The notes under the pieces: model-generated
The model's database searches: none
Told to the model about the DNA's origin: nothing
The model's input: the letters and a program-made list of their open reading frames with translations, nothing else
Shown: positions 20,965-31,328 of the stretch, piece by piece
How positions within the stretch are numbered: the first letter of the stretch is position 1
How the letters are laid out: each line of letters begins with the position of its first letter
Translations under genes and position numbers: made by a program
Origin: Leishmania infantum JPCM5
Lineage: Eukaryota > Euglenozoa > Kinetoplastea > Trypanosomatida > Trypanosomatidae
Direction: 5' to 3'
Assembly (NCBI RefSeq): GCF_000002875.2
Contig: NC_009389.2
Span: 224,001 to 288,000, forward strand
DNA: 64,000 nt

Positions 20965-22320
20965 GCTGCACCCTCTGTGGTGTGTCGCTGCGCTGGTCTT
21001 CAAGCTCAAAAAGGAGGAAAGGGAAGGGAATGGAAGACGGCAACACACACGCACGGAGTGCGAGTGCGAGTGCGAGTGGGCTGTCGACGAAAGCGAGAGT
21101 GATCACTCGCAAAAGAGGGAGCGGTATGGCACTCCAATATACATACCCATCCGTACACAGGCGCTCGCGCATGTAGACAAGCGCTGCCGACGACAGCGAG
21201 ACGGTGACTGCCCGCAGAGGTGCCGACAACGCAGCAAAAACGCCTCTCGCACGTCGCAGCGATTGAAGCAGAGGAAAGAATGAATGAGAGAAGAATGATG
21301 ATGAGGAAGGGAGAAGGTGTGGTGGTGAATCAGAAAGAAAAGTGGATGGGAGAAAGCAAGAAGGGTTATGGAGGGGAGGAGGGAGGTTGGTGACGACACG
21401 CAGCAGTAGCAGCAGCAGCAGAAGGACGGATGGGGTGAGTATAAGATAAACCAACCAAACAAGAAGCAGCAGTCCACTGTGGCACCGACGGCGTCGACAA
21501 CAAGGGAGAGGTAACGTGTATGTGCGTGTGTGTATATACGAGAGAGAGGGAGGTAGGGACGGGGAGGGAGGGGGCAGAGTGCGTGAGCGAAGCACACGCG
21601 TTACGGGGCCTACACGTCTCTCTCTCTGCGCCTTGTGTGGGTGCGTGCGCGCGTGGCTGTGCGCGGGAGTGTATGCGTAGACGTATATATATGCATATGC
21701 ATGTATAGAAGACTGCGCCACTGAGTGCTGTCTGCGTGTTGGGGGTGGGGTAGGGAGGAGGGCTGCGTGGGGAGAGGCACGCGCTGACTTTGTCCTTGTC
21801 GTGCCTTGTGCAGGTACACTCACATGGACCCACCACTGCCCATCCACAGACACACAAGTAAGCGCGCGCAGACTTGTTGGACACAGGAGAGGGGGTGGGT
21901 GGGTAGGTGGTGGAACGAGGATGGGGGCGAGCTGCCTGAGTTGCTGGAGGCACCGACAACTGTGGTGTGAAGAGCGAGGAAAGATGCGCGACGGGGAAAC
22001 GATGGCTGTGAATGTGTGGGTGTGTGCGTTTCCAGTCATGCACACCCCGCGCACACATAAATGAAAAACTTCAGCACACACACACGCACACACAGGGTGA
22101 GTGAGTGGGAGGGAGGGAGGGAGTTGATGTGGTTGCGGAGAGCAAGAGAGAAAGGTGTGCGGTCACACCGTGAAGCATAACAACACGCGCGTGAGTGTCT
22201 GCCAGCCCGCGCTCAACGGGCGGCACTGCCGCAGGGCCTTGGAGAGAGGCGCTCATCGATGTGCGCGCGCGTGATTGTCTGTGTGTATCTTCGAGTCTTG
22301 TCAACTGTTGATGCAAAGCA
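20965..22320. other. Spacer upstream of the ankyrin gene
   Basis: Nearest the ankyrin start, 21007-21035 is purine-rich on the plus strand and reads as a pyrimidine tract ending in AG (21006-21005) on the transcribed strand, leaving a 5' UTR of about 40 nt. The rest has GA, GT and poly-G runs and no acceptable gene. Confidence 0.55.
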
Positions 22321-22346
22321 GACACACACGTGCACACACACACGTG

Positions 22347-22377
<31 letters not shown>

Positions 22378-22487
22378 ACACACACACACACACACACACG
22401 TGCACACACACACACGTGCACACACACACACACACACGTGCACACACACACACACACACGTGCACACACACACACACACACACACGT

Positions 22488-22521
<34 letters not shown>

Positions 22522-22644
22522 ACACACACACACACACACACACGTGCACACACACACACACACACACACGTGCACACACACACACACACACGTGCACACA
22601 CACACACACACGTGCACACACACACACACACGTGCACACACACG
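22321..22644. repeat. CA satellite with 14 embedded CACGTG palindromes
   Basis: An almost pure CA dinucleotide tract of about 320 bp interrupted by CGTGCA at 14 places (first bases at 22329, 22343, 22373, 22399, 22415, 22437, 22459, 22485, 22517, 22543, 22569, 22591, 22611, 22631). All spacings are even (14 to 32), so the CA phase is kept across every interruption. The tract lies in untranslated sequence between the small basic gene and the ankyrin gene. Six-frame open reading of the repeat (CVCV or HTHT) is an artefact. Confidence 0.95.
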
Positions 22645-22902
22645 GGAGAGATCAATGCTACGACATGGGAACCGTTTTCGAGGGTTGCATGGCTCCTTTA
22701 AGCGGTACCTGTGCACGAGACGCGTGCGGCGATGCGCGGTCACTCCTTTCCTTTCCTCGGCATCTCTACTTCTCAGCGCCAGGGAGACGGGAGGGGAGGG
22801 GGAGGAGGGTTGCACATGCACCGCCATAAACGCGCGCACTCGACCCGTTTCTCCGTAGTGTGCATGTGTGTGTGTGTGTGTAGGAAACAATGTGCCGCAC
22901 GT

Positions 22903-23406
22903 TTACGCATCCTCGCCATCGCCGTCTGAGTCACGTGACGACGATGCGGACGCTGACGATGATAAAGCAGAGCCGTCCGAGCTCGCGTCTGAGTCCGAGT
23001 CCAGCCTGCTGCGCAACTTCTCCTCGAGTCGCTGCTTCTTCTTCGCCTTTTTGGCGGCGCGGCGGCTGCGCTTCTTCGCCTGTATGCTTTCTAGTTTCGT
23101 GACTTTCTCATGATGCACCTGACGACGTTGCTGCAGCTCCGCTGCTGCGGCGGCCGCGGCGCGGAGGTGCTGCTGGCGCACCTCCTCACGCTCCTCTGCA
23201 ATACGCGTGTTGGTGTTCGTCTTACCGCCGGCGCCGGCGATGGTGGACCGAAGCCGCGGCAGCGAGCGCATCGTCGCGATACTGCGGATGTACGATTCAT
23301 GCTCGCGCTGCAGCCGCGCGTCACGGGCGGCCTTCTCCTCCGGCGTTAGCGGCGGCGGCGGCGCGTTGCCGCCGTGGTTGTTGCCGCTGGAAGAAGAGAT
23401 AGACAT
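22903..23406 (-). CDS. Small basic protein, possibly PRKRIP1/DUF1168-like
   Basis: This encodes 167 aa. A Pro-rich start (PPPPLTPEEKAARDARLQRE) is followed by the short motif STIAGAGGKTN at 54-64, a long charged helix (about 68-132) and a very basic patch AKKRSRRAAKKAKKKQR at 110-126. The last 30 residues are an acidic Ser/Asp tail with several SDSD-like casein kinase 2 type sites. The order GAG motif, charged helix, KR-rich patch, Ser/acidic tail recalls PRKRIP1 (DUF1168), a spliceosome-associated nuclear protein, but the match is loose. The basic patch should act as a nuclear localisation signal. Function is otherwise unknown; treat the family name as a lead only. Confidence 0.7.
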   Translation of the reverse strand: MSISSSSGNNHGGNAPPPPLTPEEKAARDARLQREHESYIRSIATMRSLPRLRSTIAGAGGKTNTNTRIAEEREEVRQQHLRAAAAAAAELQQRRQVHHEKVTKLESIQAKKRSRRAAKKAKKKQRLEEKLRSRLDSDSDASSDGSALSSSASASSSRDSDGDGEDA

Positions 23407-24205
23407 GCTTCACCGATGAGTGGCGGGGCGAAGAAGGGCGCTTGCCGTAGTACTGACACAGAAATGTGTATGTGTGCGTGTGATGGCGCTTATGTGGTAT
23501 GCGTGTTTATGTGAACAGAGGGGGAGAGAAGAGCGTAGGTGAGGAAGCGGAGGAACATCACGCGGAAGGGGCCGTCTAACGAACGGCAAGGCGCTTCTCG
23601 CTGTGTTTTCTCTGCGGCGTCCTTGGGTGGACGTGCGTGTTCTGCCGTTCATCGACCTGCAAGCGGCGCGAGATCTGCTCGCCGTGGAACTCACACTCAC
23701 GCACACACGTGCACAGCACGAGAGCAAAGGACAGAGGGCGACACGGGGAGGGGCCGCAGCACCACAAAGAGAGGAAGAGAGAACGCGCACGTGGAGCACC
23801 CCTCCCCCTTCCCCAAGAGAGGCACGACCCCCCCCCCCCACTGCGTCCTCCAAAAAACAAGAAGGATGCATGCGTATATGCATGCAAACATATGCTTGTA
23901 TGCGTGGGTATACCTAGAGATACATAGCGCTATGGAGTCGATGCGTTTTCGCTTGCAGGTGTGTACACTTCTGGTGCACGCGGGCAGTGTGTCCACGCTA
24001 CAGCACACACAACACACACGCTGAGAGAGAGAGGGAGAGAGGCAGGCGCTTGAGCAACGCAGCTCCATCAACCACACACACACACAGAGAGAGAGAAAGA
24101 TGCGACAGAGACCACAGCAACGAGCCAGCCATGCCGGTTTCTCCGCGTTTGCGAGCAGAGTTACTGCAGTGATCAGATATCTTGCACACCCTCCCTCTCT
24201 GCGCA
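23407..24205. other. Spacer, no gene seen
   Basis: Contains a 12-base C run at 23828-23839, GA runs near 24020-24040 and a CA/GA run near 24071-24095. No open frame here has Leishmania-like codon bias. Confidence 0.55.
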
Positions 24206-27200
24206 CTACTGGTGCCGCTTTACTTCTTCTCGCCGCTTGTTCGTGGCCTCGAGGGAGGGCGTGCAGCGCGCCGCCCATTGCGCAGTCTTGTGTGCTCTGC
24301 TGCTGCTCGCATTCTCGCGTGGCGGCGAGGCCGCAGCGGTGATGGGGAGTGATGGAGCGCTGACATGAGTCGACTTTCCTTTCGCGCTTTTCGGTGCCTT
24401 AGCAGCTGATGGCGGATCGCTGACGCAGTTCCCCGAACGCGGACGCAGCAGCGACAGCGATGGGCCTGCGAGCGGGGCCGCCGTGGTGAACGTCGGAGTG
24501 GCAATAGATGCCCCGGGATCTGCAGATATGGTACGTGGAAGCGCAAAGACATTCGCTGGGGAGGCACACAATATCGACCTCGTTGTCGCTTTCGCCGCCG
24601 TGTCTCCTCGCAAGTTCTGGCGCAGACGAGCACGGTCGTCAGCGCGGTGTCGGCGCTCAGTCGACTGAGCACCGCCGCTGCAGTCACTCTTTTTCCGCTT
24701 CGTCACTGTCTGACTAGACGCTGGCACAGACGACGGCGCCGGCGAGCGTCGAGCATGCACTGCGTCGCTGCGGCCATCATCGCCGCCGTTATTTTCACGC
24801 AGCCGCTTAGTGCCAGCGTGGCGAGGCGACGGCTGCTGCTGCTGTTGATGCAGCCGATCCGTGTGCGGCATGGACGCGTCATCTGCCGCTGTTGCTTCGG
24901 CTACGGATGCCAGTGGTGGCTGGCGGAGGGGAGCCGTCGGTGGCGTGGAGGAGGACGTTGTAGCAAACGCGATGTCCGCACGTCCTTCACCGCTGCGAGT
25001 GACGCTGAGGCACGCCAACTCTTCGCTTCTGCCGGCGCGGTACGATGAGGGCGCGACGTCCCCCTGCTCTGTCACGATGCTGCTGCCGTCGGTGTGCGAC
25101 GCCACCGCTTCCACCCCCATGCCTTCTGGCCTCATCATCGCCCTTTCGTGGTAGTGATGCGTTCTGGGGTCCTGTGGCTGGGGTGAGACGCTGTACGATG
25201 CTTCTGAGCCTCCGTACGCCCGTGCCAGTCTTGTGCCGTTTCCGCTCTGGCTGCCTTGGGCAGTCTCGCCATCCTGAGAGAGCGGTGTATAGCGCCGAGG
25301 GCCGCCGCCTGGGCTGCACCGACTCGTACTCGGACTGCAACGCGTATCACCGCCGGCAAGCGTGGCAGTCCTCGCTGCCTGCAGCGAGTGAACCCGCTGC
25401 TGCTGCCTGCGCAGGATATCATCGGCTTCGTCAGCCCACCGGAAGTCCATGTTGGAGACTGAGCGCCGTGCTGCCCTATCCTCGGGCAGAGATGGGTGCG
25501 GATGACGCTGCTGTGGCTCTTCCCTATGCTTTGATGGGTTGAAGGACTCGTGACTGGCATGAGATGGTGGGGAGGTCGAGGGCGAGGAGGGGGTGACCGA
25601 GACATCAGCCACAGAAGCAGGGACAGGGTTTGCCGTGCGCGCCGCCTTTTTCACGCTTGATAAGCCACACTCCGCATGGCCTTCAGCAGGGACACCTCGC
25701 GGCGCGGCGGTAGCGCGCCGTTGCGCAGGACACTCGAGAGAAGGCCGCTGGGGCGACAAGGATACCGTCGATGCCGGCTCCCCAGCATCTCCTTCCGCGT
25801 CCTCTTCGTCGCCGCCAACACGCTCGTCCTCGACGCCAACAGCAACAGGCGCCACCGAGCCGCCATCACGCCTGCCCTGGCCGTCGTCACCGGCTTCCGC
25901 AGAGGAAGATGCATCCACCGGCGAATCCGGCGCCGTGGCGTCCCGCGGTTTAGCGTCGTCTTCCTTCGCTGCGGTATCGGCACTCGTACGGCTTTCCTGG
26001 CTGATGTTTGAGACTGTCATCACAGCCTTCTCTTTCTTCAAGCGAATCACCCGCGGGGGCGAAGCGCCCATCACGGCGGCGTCTGCTGCATGGTTGCCAG
26101 CGCAGAGCTCATCCGTGGCGCCGGCACCGCTGTCTGCCATATTAGTCGGAGAGGGAGCCGGAGAGGCCGGCGGCTGCGAAGCTGCAGAAAGTGCTGTCGG
26201 CGCTGGTGGGGTCTGAGCGTCACGTGGGCACCGCTCTTGCGGGAGTGGTGTCGACCAGCACGACGGGGGCGGCAGCGGCGACTGCGATGGCGATCCAGGC
26301 ACCGGAGTGTGAGGCGAATACTCCAAATCACTTCCTTCACTTGCTTGACGGGGACGACGGCGCTGCAGCCGCAACCGCATCTGCTGCCGGCACGGTGGAC
26401 TGAAGACGAGCCCGTTAGGGTCCGCCACCGGGCTCATCGACGTCGACACCCTGGTGGTGTGCCTGCGACGTATCGGCGAGTCGAGCTGAGAGCCGTCCTC
26501 TCCATTTCTCGTGAGGCCACACGGCAGCGCTGACACGGCGAGTGCGGTCATGGTATCCTCCAGCACCACAATCGGCTTTGGCGATGGCGTCGAAAGACCT
26601 GCATAGGTGCCCACCACAGGGCACGGGCGCCATTGCTCAGGAGCTCCAGCTGATGGAGAGGTGGCGAGGGACAGAAACCCCACATCGTTGCCGTCCTCTT
26701 CACCTCTTTCGCCGTGCTCTGCGTCCTCTTCCTCATTGCGGCCGCCCCCTTCGGCAGACGGGCCCGTGTCGTGCGAGCTGCGGTAGTGGCAGTAGAGATG
26801 ATAAGACCGAACGGGTGTGGTCGTGGCAGTGGCACTCTCCCACGCGCCGCACGACTCCGCCGCCTTCTCTTGTTGCGCAAGTGTGTGCGCCTGTTCATCA
26901 TCAACGACCCCGCGGCTCTCCCCATCACTGCCTCTGTAAGCGGAATGCTCCAACGGAGGACTGCAGCCTGCATCGCGTCCAGAGCCATCGCGCCTGCCCT
27001 TCTCGTCTGTTCTCACGGCGGCTGCTGACGTGGATGGCGTGTGCATGTGCAACGCCGGGGCGGCCGATGCCGCTTCCACTGACCACGTGTTGACACAGGG
27101 CTCGGCCTCCTCGTTCCCGTCGATGCAATTCGCGCTGTCGTCCTGCTCAAGACTCATGGGCGCCGCCGACGCGCATGACAACGAAACGTCCGACGTGGGA

Positions 27201-28075
27201 GCTAGGAGCGCCCGGTGAGGCGGCGAGGCGGCGGACAGGGCGCACCCTCGGTAAGGCTGCAGCAGAACAGCGCTGCCGCGGCCGCCATCATTGTCGACAT
27301 CCCGGTTGCTGTCGGATCCGCGCTGCACCGATGAAAGCGGCGCGGGCACAGACGCCGACGCTATGACGGCGTCAGGGTGAGAAAGGGCTGTCGCGGCGCT
27401 CCGCGACTCCGAGGCACGCCCTCTGTCCACACCACTGGCTGATTGGGCATTCGCACACGCCTGTGGCACGCGCAGCGGCGTCGAAACCGACGTCTGCTCC
27501 ACATCCGCGGAGGTGCATTGCTCGGTGGGTGGGGCAGCGACGCTCGATGCGACGTCGGGCAAACTCCCTTTCCAGGCCCTCTGTGATTCGTTCCCCCCCT
27601 TGTCGTCTCGGCTTTCCTGAAGAGACGCTGTTGTTGCCACTGCAGTAGCCGCATTCGATGGAGCACCGCGAGATTGTTCTCCTGGCGCAATCGCCGCCGC
27701 GGGTGCAGTCGACGGCGCCATCGACGCGGACGGAGCGGAGGTGTCGAGCTGGGTGGTGACTTCTCCGAAGAGCGACCTCGCCCACCTCCGATCATCGGCG
27801 CAATAATGGTGGCCTTGAGCATCGTTGCTCTCGCCGTTGCCCTTCGCGGACAGGCGGAGGTACAAGAGGCGCTCGAGGGTGAGGGGCACTCTAGCTGGCG
27901 CGTAGAGCTGCTCCCAAAGCGCGTACGCACTCGCCTGTATCACGTGCGCCTCGTCAGCGCGTGGTGCGCAGCCACCGTCGTTTTTCCCTTCTGCTTGTCC
28001 CGTCTGCGGAGGCGGCTTCGGCGCGGATGCGGAGGAGAGCGGACAGAAAGACCGCTGGTGCTGCTGCTGCTGCAT
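24206..28075 (-). CDS. Large low-complexity protein, unknown
   Basis: This encodes 1289 aa from the Met before QQQQHQRS at 28075; an upstream in-frame Met at 28141 would add 22 hydrophobic residues that read like UTR. I recognise no domain. The protein is rich in Ser, Ala, Pro, Thr and charged residues throughout and is probably mostly disordered. The most ordered-looking parts are near the N-terminus (ASAYALWEQLYAPARVPLTL, about 50-75) and a short helical stretch (RWADEADDILRRQQQRVHSL) in the C-terminal third. Basic clusters such as AGTKRLRENN, TKRKKSDCSG and the Lys-rich C-terminus suggest nuclear localisation. Codon bias is typical of real genes here, so it is not a chance frame. No function can be proposed. 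Confidence 0.75.
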   Translation of the reverse strand: MQQQQHQRSFCPLSSASAPKPPPQTGQAEGKNDGGCAPRADEAHVIQASAYALWEQLYAPARVPLTLERLLYLRLSAKGNGESNDAQGHHYCADDRRWARSLFGEVTTQLDTSAPSASMAPSTAPAAAIAPGEQSRGAPSNAATAVATTASLQESRDDKGGNESQRAWKGSLPDVASSVAAPPTEQCTSADVEQTSVSTPLRVPQACANAQSASGVDRGRASESRSAATALSHPDAVIASASVPAPLSSVQRGSDSNRDVDNDGGRGSAVLLQPYRGCALSAASPPHRALLAPTSDVSLSCASAAPMSLEQDDSANCIDGNEEAEPCVNTWSVEAASAAPALHMHTPSTSAAAVRTDEKGRRDGSGRDAGCSPPLEHSAYRGSDGESRGVVDDEQAHTLAQQEKAAESCGAWESATATTTPVRSYHLYCHYRSSHDTGPSAEGGGRNEEEDAEHGERGEEDGNDVGFLSLATSPSAGAPEQWRPCPVVGTYAGLSTPSPKPIVVLEDTMTALAVSALPCGLTRNGEDGSQLDSPIRRRHTTRVSTSMSPVADPNGLVFSPPCRQQMRLRLQRRRPRQASEGSDLEYSPHTPVPGSPSQSPLPPPSCWSTPLPQERCPRDAQTPPAPTALSAASQPPASPAPSPTNMADSGAGATDELCAGNHAADAAVMGASPPRVIRLKKEKAVMTVSNISQESRTSADTAAKEDDAKPRDATAPDSPVDASSSAEAGDDGQGRRDGGSVAPVAVGVEDERVGGDEEDAEGDAGEPASTVSLSPQRPSLECPAQRRATAAPRGVPAEGHAECGLSSVKKAARTANPVPASVADVSVTPSSPSTSPPSHASHESFNPSKHREEPQQRHPHPSLPEDRAARRSVSNMDFRWADEADDILRRQQQRVHSLQAARTATLAGGDTRCSPSTSRCSPGGGPRRYTPLSQDGETAQGSQSGNGTRLARAYGGSEASYSVSPQPQDPRTHHYHERAMMRPEGMGVEAVASHTDGSSIVTEQGDVAPSSYRAGRSEELACLSVTRSGEGRADIAFATTSSSTPPTAPLRQPPLASVAEATAADDASMPHTDRLHQQQQQPSPRHAGTKRLRENNGGDDGRSDAVHARRSPAPSSVPASSQTVTKRKKSDCSGGAQSTERRHRADDRARLRQNLRGDTAAKATTRSILCASPANVFALPRTISADPGASIATPTFTTAAPLAGPSLSLLRPRSGNCVSDPPSAAKAPKSAKGKSTHVSAPSLPITAAASPPRENASSSRAHKTAQWAARCTPSLEATNKRREEVKRHQ

Positions 28076-29658
28076 CGTCGCGGAGAAGAGAAGGGGGCAG
28101 GGGAAACAGTGGAGCAAAGACGCAACAACAACGCAAGGCAAGTCAACGTATAGTGCGAGGCTGCTGATCTACGTCTGTGCCGCCCACGCGTGTGATGGGG
28201 CTTCTGCTGTTGCTGCTGCCAAGCGTAATCTAGTCAAAATGAAGGCACGCACACACGGCGTGCGCACCAAGAGGCGAGAGTGCGGGAATCTAAAGAGAAA
28301 GGAAGCGGCAGGAGAGATCGAGCTGGCGATAGAGGAAGCCGCACCAGCAGATGGTGATGGTAAGCTGATAACACGAACAACGCCCACACGCCATCACGTG
28401 CCTCTGTGTGCGCGTGTGCGTCTAAGAGGTGCGGGCCGAAACACAACGAGAGACGGCGAGAAGCGAAAACCAAACCACAGAAGGAAATCTTCGACCGGGG
28501 TGGAAATGGAATAGAGGGGGGCCGGCAGAGAGAAAGCGAGGTGTGTGTGTGTGTGTGTGCCGAGCCGCCCGTGAGTCTGTCCGTGGTGTAAACAACTGCT
28601 GCTCTGAAGAGATGGGAAGTAGGGGTGGGTGGGTGAGCCGAGATGTAGAAGGCGTAGACGAGACCGTCGCGACGGTATGGCCCTGCACACACACACCTAC
28701 AGGAGTATGCGCGCACGCGAGGAGAGGTGGTGGTGGGTGGGTGGGGAGGGGAGTGGAGCGAACAGCTACTTATGCGCGCGCCACGTAGTTCTGATGCAAA
28801 GTAATTTGAAGAAGCGGCAGATGGCAGAGACAGTGGTGGCGGGTGCGATGTAGGGTCGAAGGGAGACGATGCACAAAGTCGCGGAGACAGACAAGGTGGG
28901 GCAGACATGGAGAAGGCACAGCGGCAGCAGTCGGAGCGATGGTGATGCGTGCCACCAGACGACATGGTCGGAAGGGGGAGGGAAAAATAAAGTTGAGGGA
29001 AAGGAGAAACGAGTCGGCGCTGCGGGGCGCGGTTCGCACACGCACCTCCAAGAAGTGAAGCACCCAAGTGAAGATGAGGGTTGCCCTGTACTCATGCAAC
29101 TTTTTGTGCTACGCGTGCCGTTGCTGCTCACACACGATCAACCTGCTTTTCTGGCCCTTACACACTCCTCCCTCCCGCACAGCGCCTTGCCCTCAGCATG
29201 TACATCGCACACTCACACGCGCATTCGTACCGCCTTAGAATATCGTAGGCGCAGGAGGAGGGAAGACAGCGCATTAATACACACGGTGAGAGGGAGTAAG
29301 TAAGAGAGAAGGGCGAACACCACCACCGCCACCCGCGAATGCACACAGCAGCCGCCGCAATACGCCCCTTACAAGCAGCCGCGCGAGCGAGTCAAAGGAC
29401 AGTAACATCACACACGCACACCGGATTGACCATGAGAACCCCCCCCCCCCCACACACACACACACGGGGTGGAGAACATAAGACGTCAGGACAACAAAAT
29501 GGGGGGTTGATGAAAAAAAAAACAAGCAAAGACGAAAACAAAAAGGAAACAGGAGTCACCTGGCTGCTTTGCGGAGTAACGGGGATATACAGGCGGTCCG
29601 AGAACGATGGGCTAACAGCCGCCGCTGGGAGATCCTTGCTGCCTCTGTTTCGATTGTA
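28076..29658. other. Spacer, no gene seen
   Basis: A 1.6 kb region with GT run at 28541-28559, a 13-base C run at 29439-29451 joined to a CA run, and an A-rich stretch at 29512-29545. Its right end marks the beginning of the atypical segment described in the findings. Open frames are short and lack codon bias. Confidence 0.5.
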
Positions 29659-30717
29659 TCATCGCCGTGGTGTGTGTGAACACAGCATTCGGGTGGCTGC
29701 CTGGTCGAGGGTCTCCGGTACCCTACTCACAGTCGTCGGTGCTGTCGCGTGCATTGACTTTGTCGTAGCCGTGCTGTCGCTGCGTTGCGGTGGTAGTGTT
29801 GCCGGCGCCATCGCCGCCGCCAGAGGCTCCCCTGTCAGAGGTGGAGGGCGAAAAACAAACACGCACAAAAGGAAAAACTCCACCTCGCGGTCGCAAGTGG
29901 GAGTGAGGACTCCGTCCACCGGTGGATACGTGATGTGCCCAGTCACATCCATGCGCCAGACCGTGTTCCTGTTGTCATTCTTTCGCGTCCATCGCCTCGA
30001 CGAACAACAGCGTACCCGTTATACGTCATCGTGACCAGCGCAGGAGGCTTCGATGGGATTGTGATTGAGGTTGCGGGCGCGGCAGCTTGTGCAGTTGGAG
30101 GGGATGCGGTCACTCTCTGTGCCATGGGTGCAGCACTCATTGCAGAGGCTCTGTTGAGGCTCTTCGATAATTTGGACAAGGACTCGCAAGTCATGAGAGG
30201 TGATTTTTTCCTGTTGCGTGCTCGACCCCAGCTTCCGTTCTCTCCTTCACGGCAGGCGAAGATACCTTCTGCGCCGTCAGCTCCGGCGGCGTTGCCAAGT
30301 CAGGTAGAAGCGCTGTGACAGCATCTAGTGCGTGCTGGAGAAGGCATTGGTGAGGGTGAGATTGAAATTGCTGCTCCACTGGCGCAACTCCAGCGCAGTA
30401 ACCAGGTAATCGAAAAAAGCGTTCACGATGCCATTTACGCTGCTAGCGGTGAGAGGCTTGTGACCGGTCTCGTGATGGGATGCCGCCTGTCTGCTGCAGC
30501 TCACCTTGGATTCCTTGGGGTGATTTCCAAGGAGACACTCGTAGCCATTCCTACTGACGCACGACGTGTAGAGGGACTCCGAAGTGAGCCCGTCGAAGTA
30601 GTTGTCCAACTGAATTGCCAGCAGGTCCATTCCAGGGGAGCATAGTCCGATGAACGCATCGAATTTCTGGTGACCATCGTCAACATGGACGATAGACTTC
30701 GAGATACAGCAGCTCAT
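29659..30717 (-). pseudogene. Decayed Cys-rich gene with frameshifts and a stop
   Basis: The first 130 codons (30717-30325) show clear G/C third-position bias, unlike chance sequence. Coding then appears to slip to another frame for about 45 codons (30340-30191, LDAVTALLPDLATPPEL), return to the first frame near a run of six A (30204-30209, transcribed strand), continue as a Cys-rich stretch (QSLCNECCTHGTESD, NCTSCRARN) to an in-frame TAA at 30019-30021, and go on in the same frame with NTVWRMDVTGHITYPPVDG and REVEFFLLCVFVF before losing character. So there are at least two frameshifts and one stop. The layout (soluble part, Cys-rich part, then a hydrophobic run) would suit the ectodomain of a surface protein, but I do not recognise the family. 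The left limit is approximate. Assembly errors could explain some breaks. Confidence 0.5.
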
Positions 30718-31328
30718 TGTATCAAAAGGCTATGGTCAGGAGGGCGCCCTCTGTCGTGGTGAGCACTGCGAGGCAAACATACAGGAACAGAACCATCTAC
30801 AATGTGGTGGAATAAATGCAACACGCGGAAAAAAAGAAATCCATCTAAGCACAGCGAGGAGCATATGCCCTTGAGGAGGAGGGTGCCCCACAAAGAAGGA
30901 AAGTCGCTGTCTTAGAGACCTTAAAAGCCTCCCAGTCCGCCTGCAACCGAGACGGCAAACAAAATCGTGCTGCAAAAAACATCATTTGGCTACAGCACCT
31001 AAATGGGCAGCCTTTGCACACCGATTTCTATTATGTAGGTTTTTCCAGAGGGGTGTTCGCTCGAAGCGATGAAACTAGTCAGAAGAACAAAAAGTACGTG
31101 TGCAAATATTCAAGGATCCAAGAAAACAAAAAGGAGAAGCACAAACAGCATACATTGCATTGTAAACCAAGGATTTTTTTTCGCTTGTCTGTGACTTCCT
31201 GCCTTTTCGTTGCTGTATTGCGGCTTTCTTTTCAGGCGAGGGTAATGCCCACCGAGATGAGAATAAAAAAAAGGGAGAAAAGTCAGATATAGTAAAAGCA
31301 TGAACAAAAAGAACGCCGTCCTCATCTG
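30718..31328. other. AT-rich spacer
   Basis: Markedly richer in A and T than the other spacers, with A-runs near 30828-30838, 31171-31180 (T) and 31263-31280. A minus-strand open frame at 30736-30975 has no codon bias and was rejected. Confidence 0.5.

Noticed and set aside
22071..22890. Long frames reading CVCVCV or HTHTHT through the CA tract, also its regular look as a possible CRISPR array
   Set aside because: They are translations of a dinucleotide repeat. The unit is low complexity with no unique spacers, so it is neither a gene nor CRISPR.
29935..30645. Two plus-strand frames in one phase separated by a single TGA (29935-30318 and 30328-30645)
   Set aside because: Considered as a gene with a premature stop, but third-position bias is stronger on the minus strand, and all other genes here are on the minus strand.
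30736..30975. 79-codon minus-strand frame in the AT-rich spacer
   Set aside because: No codon bias, no start context and no recognisable sequence.
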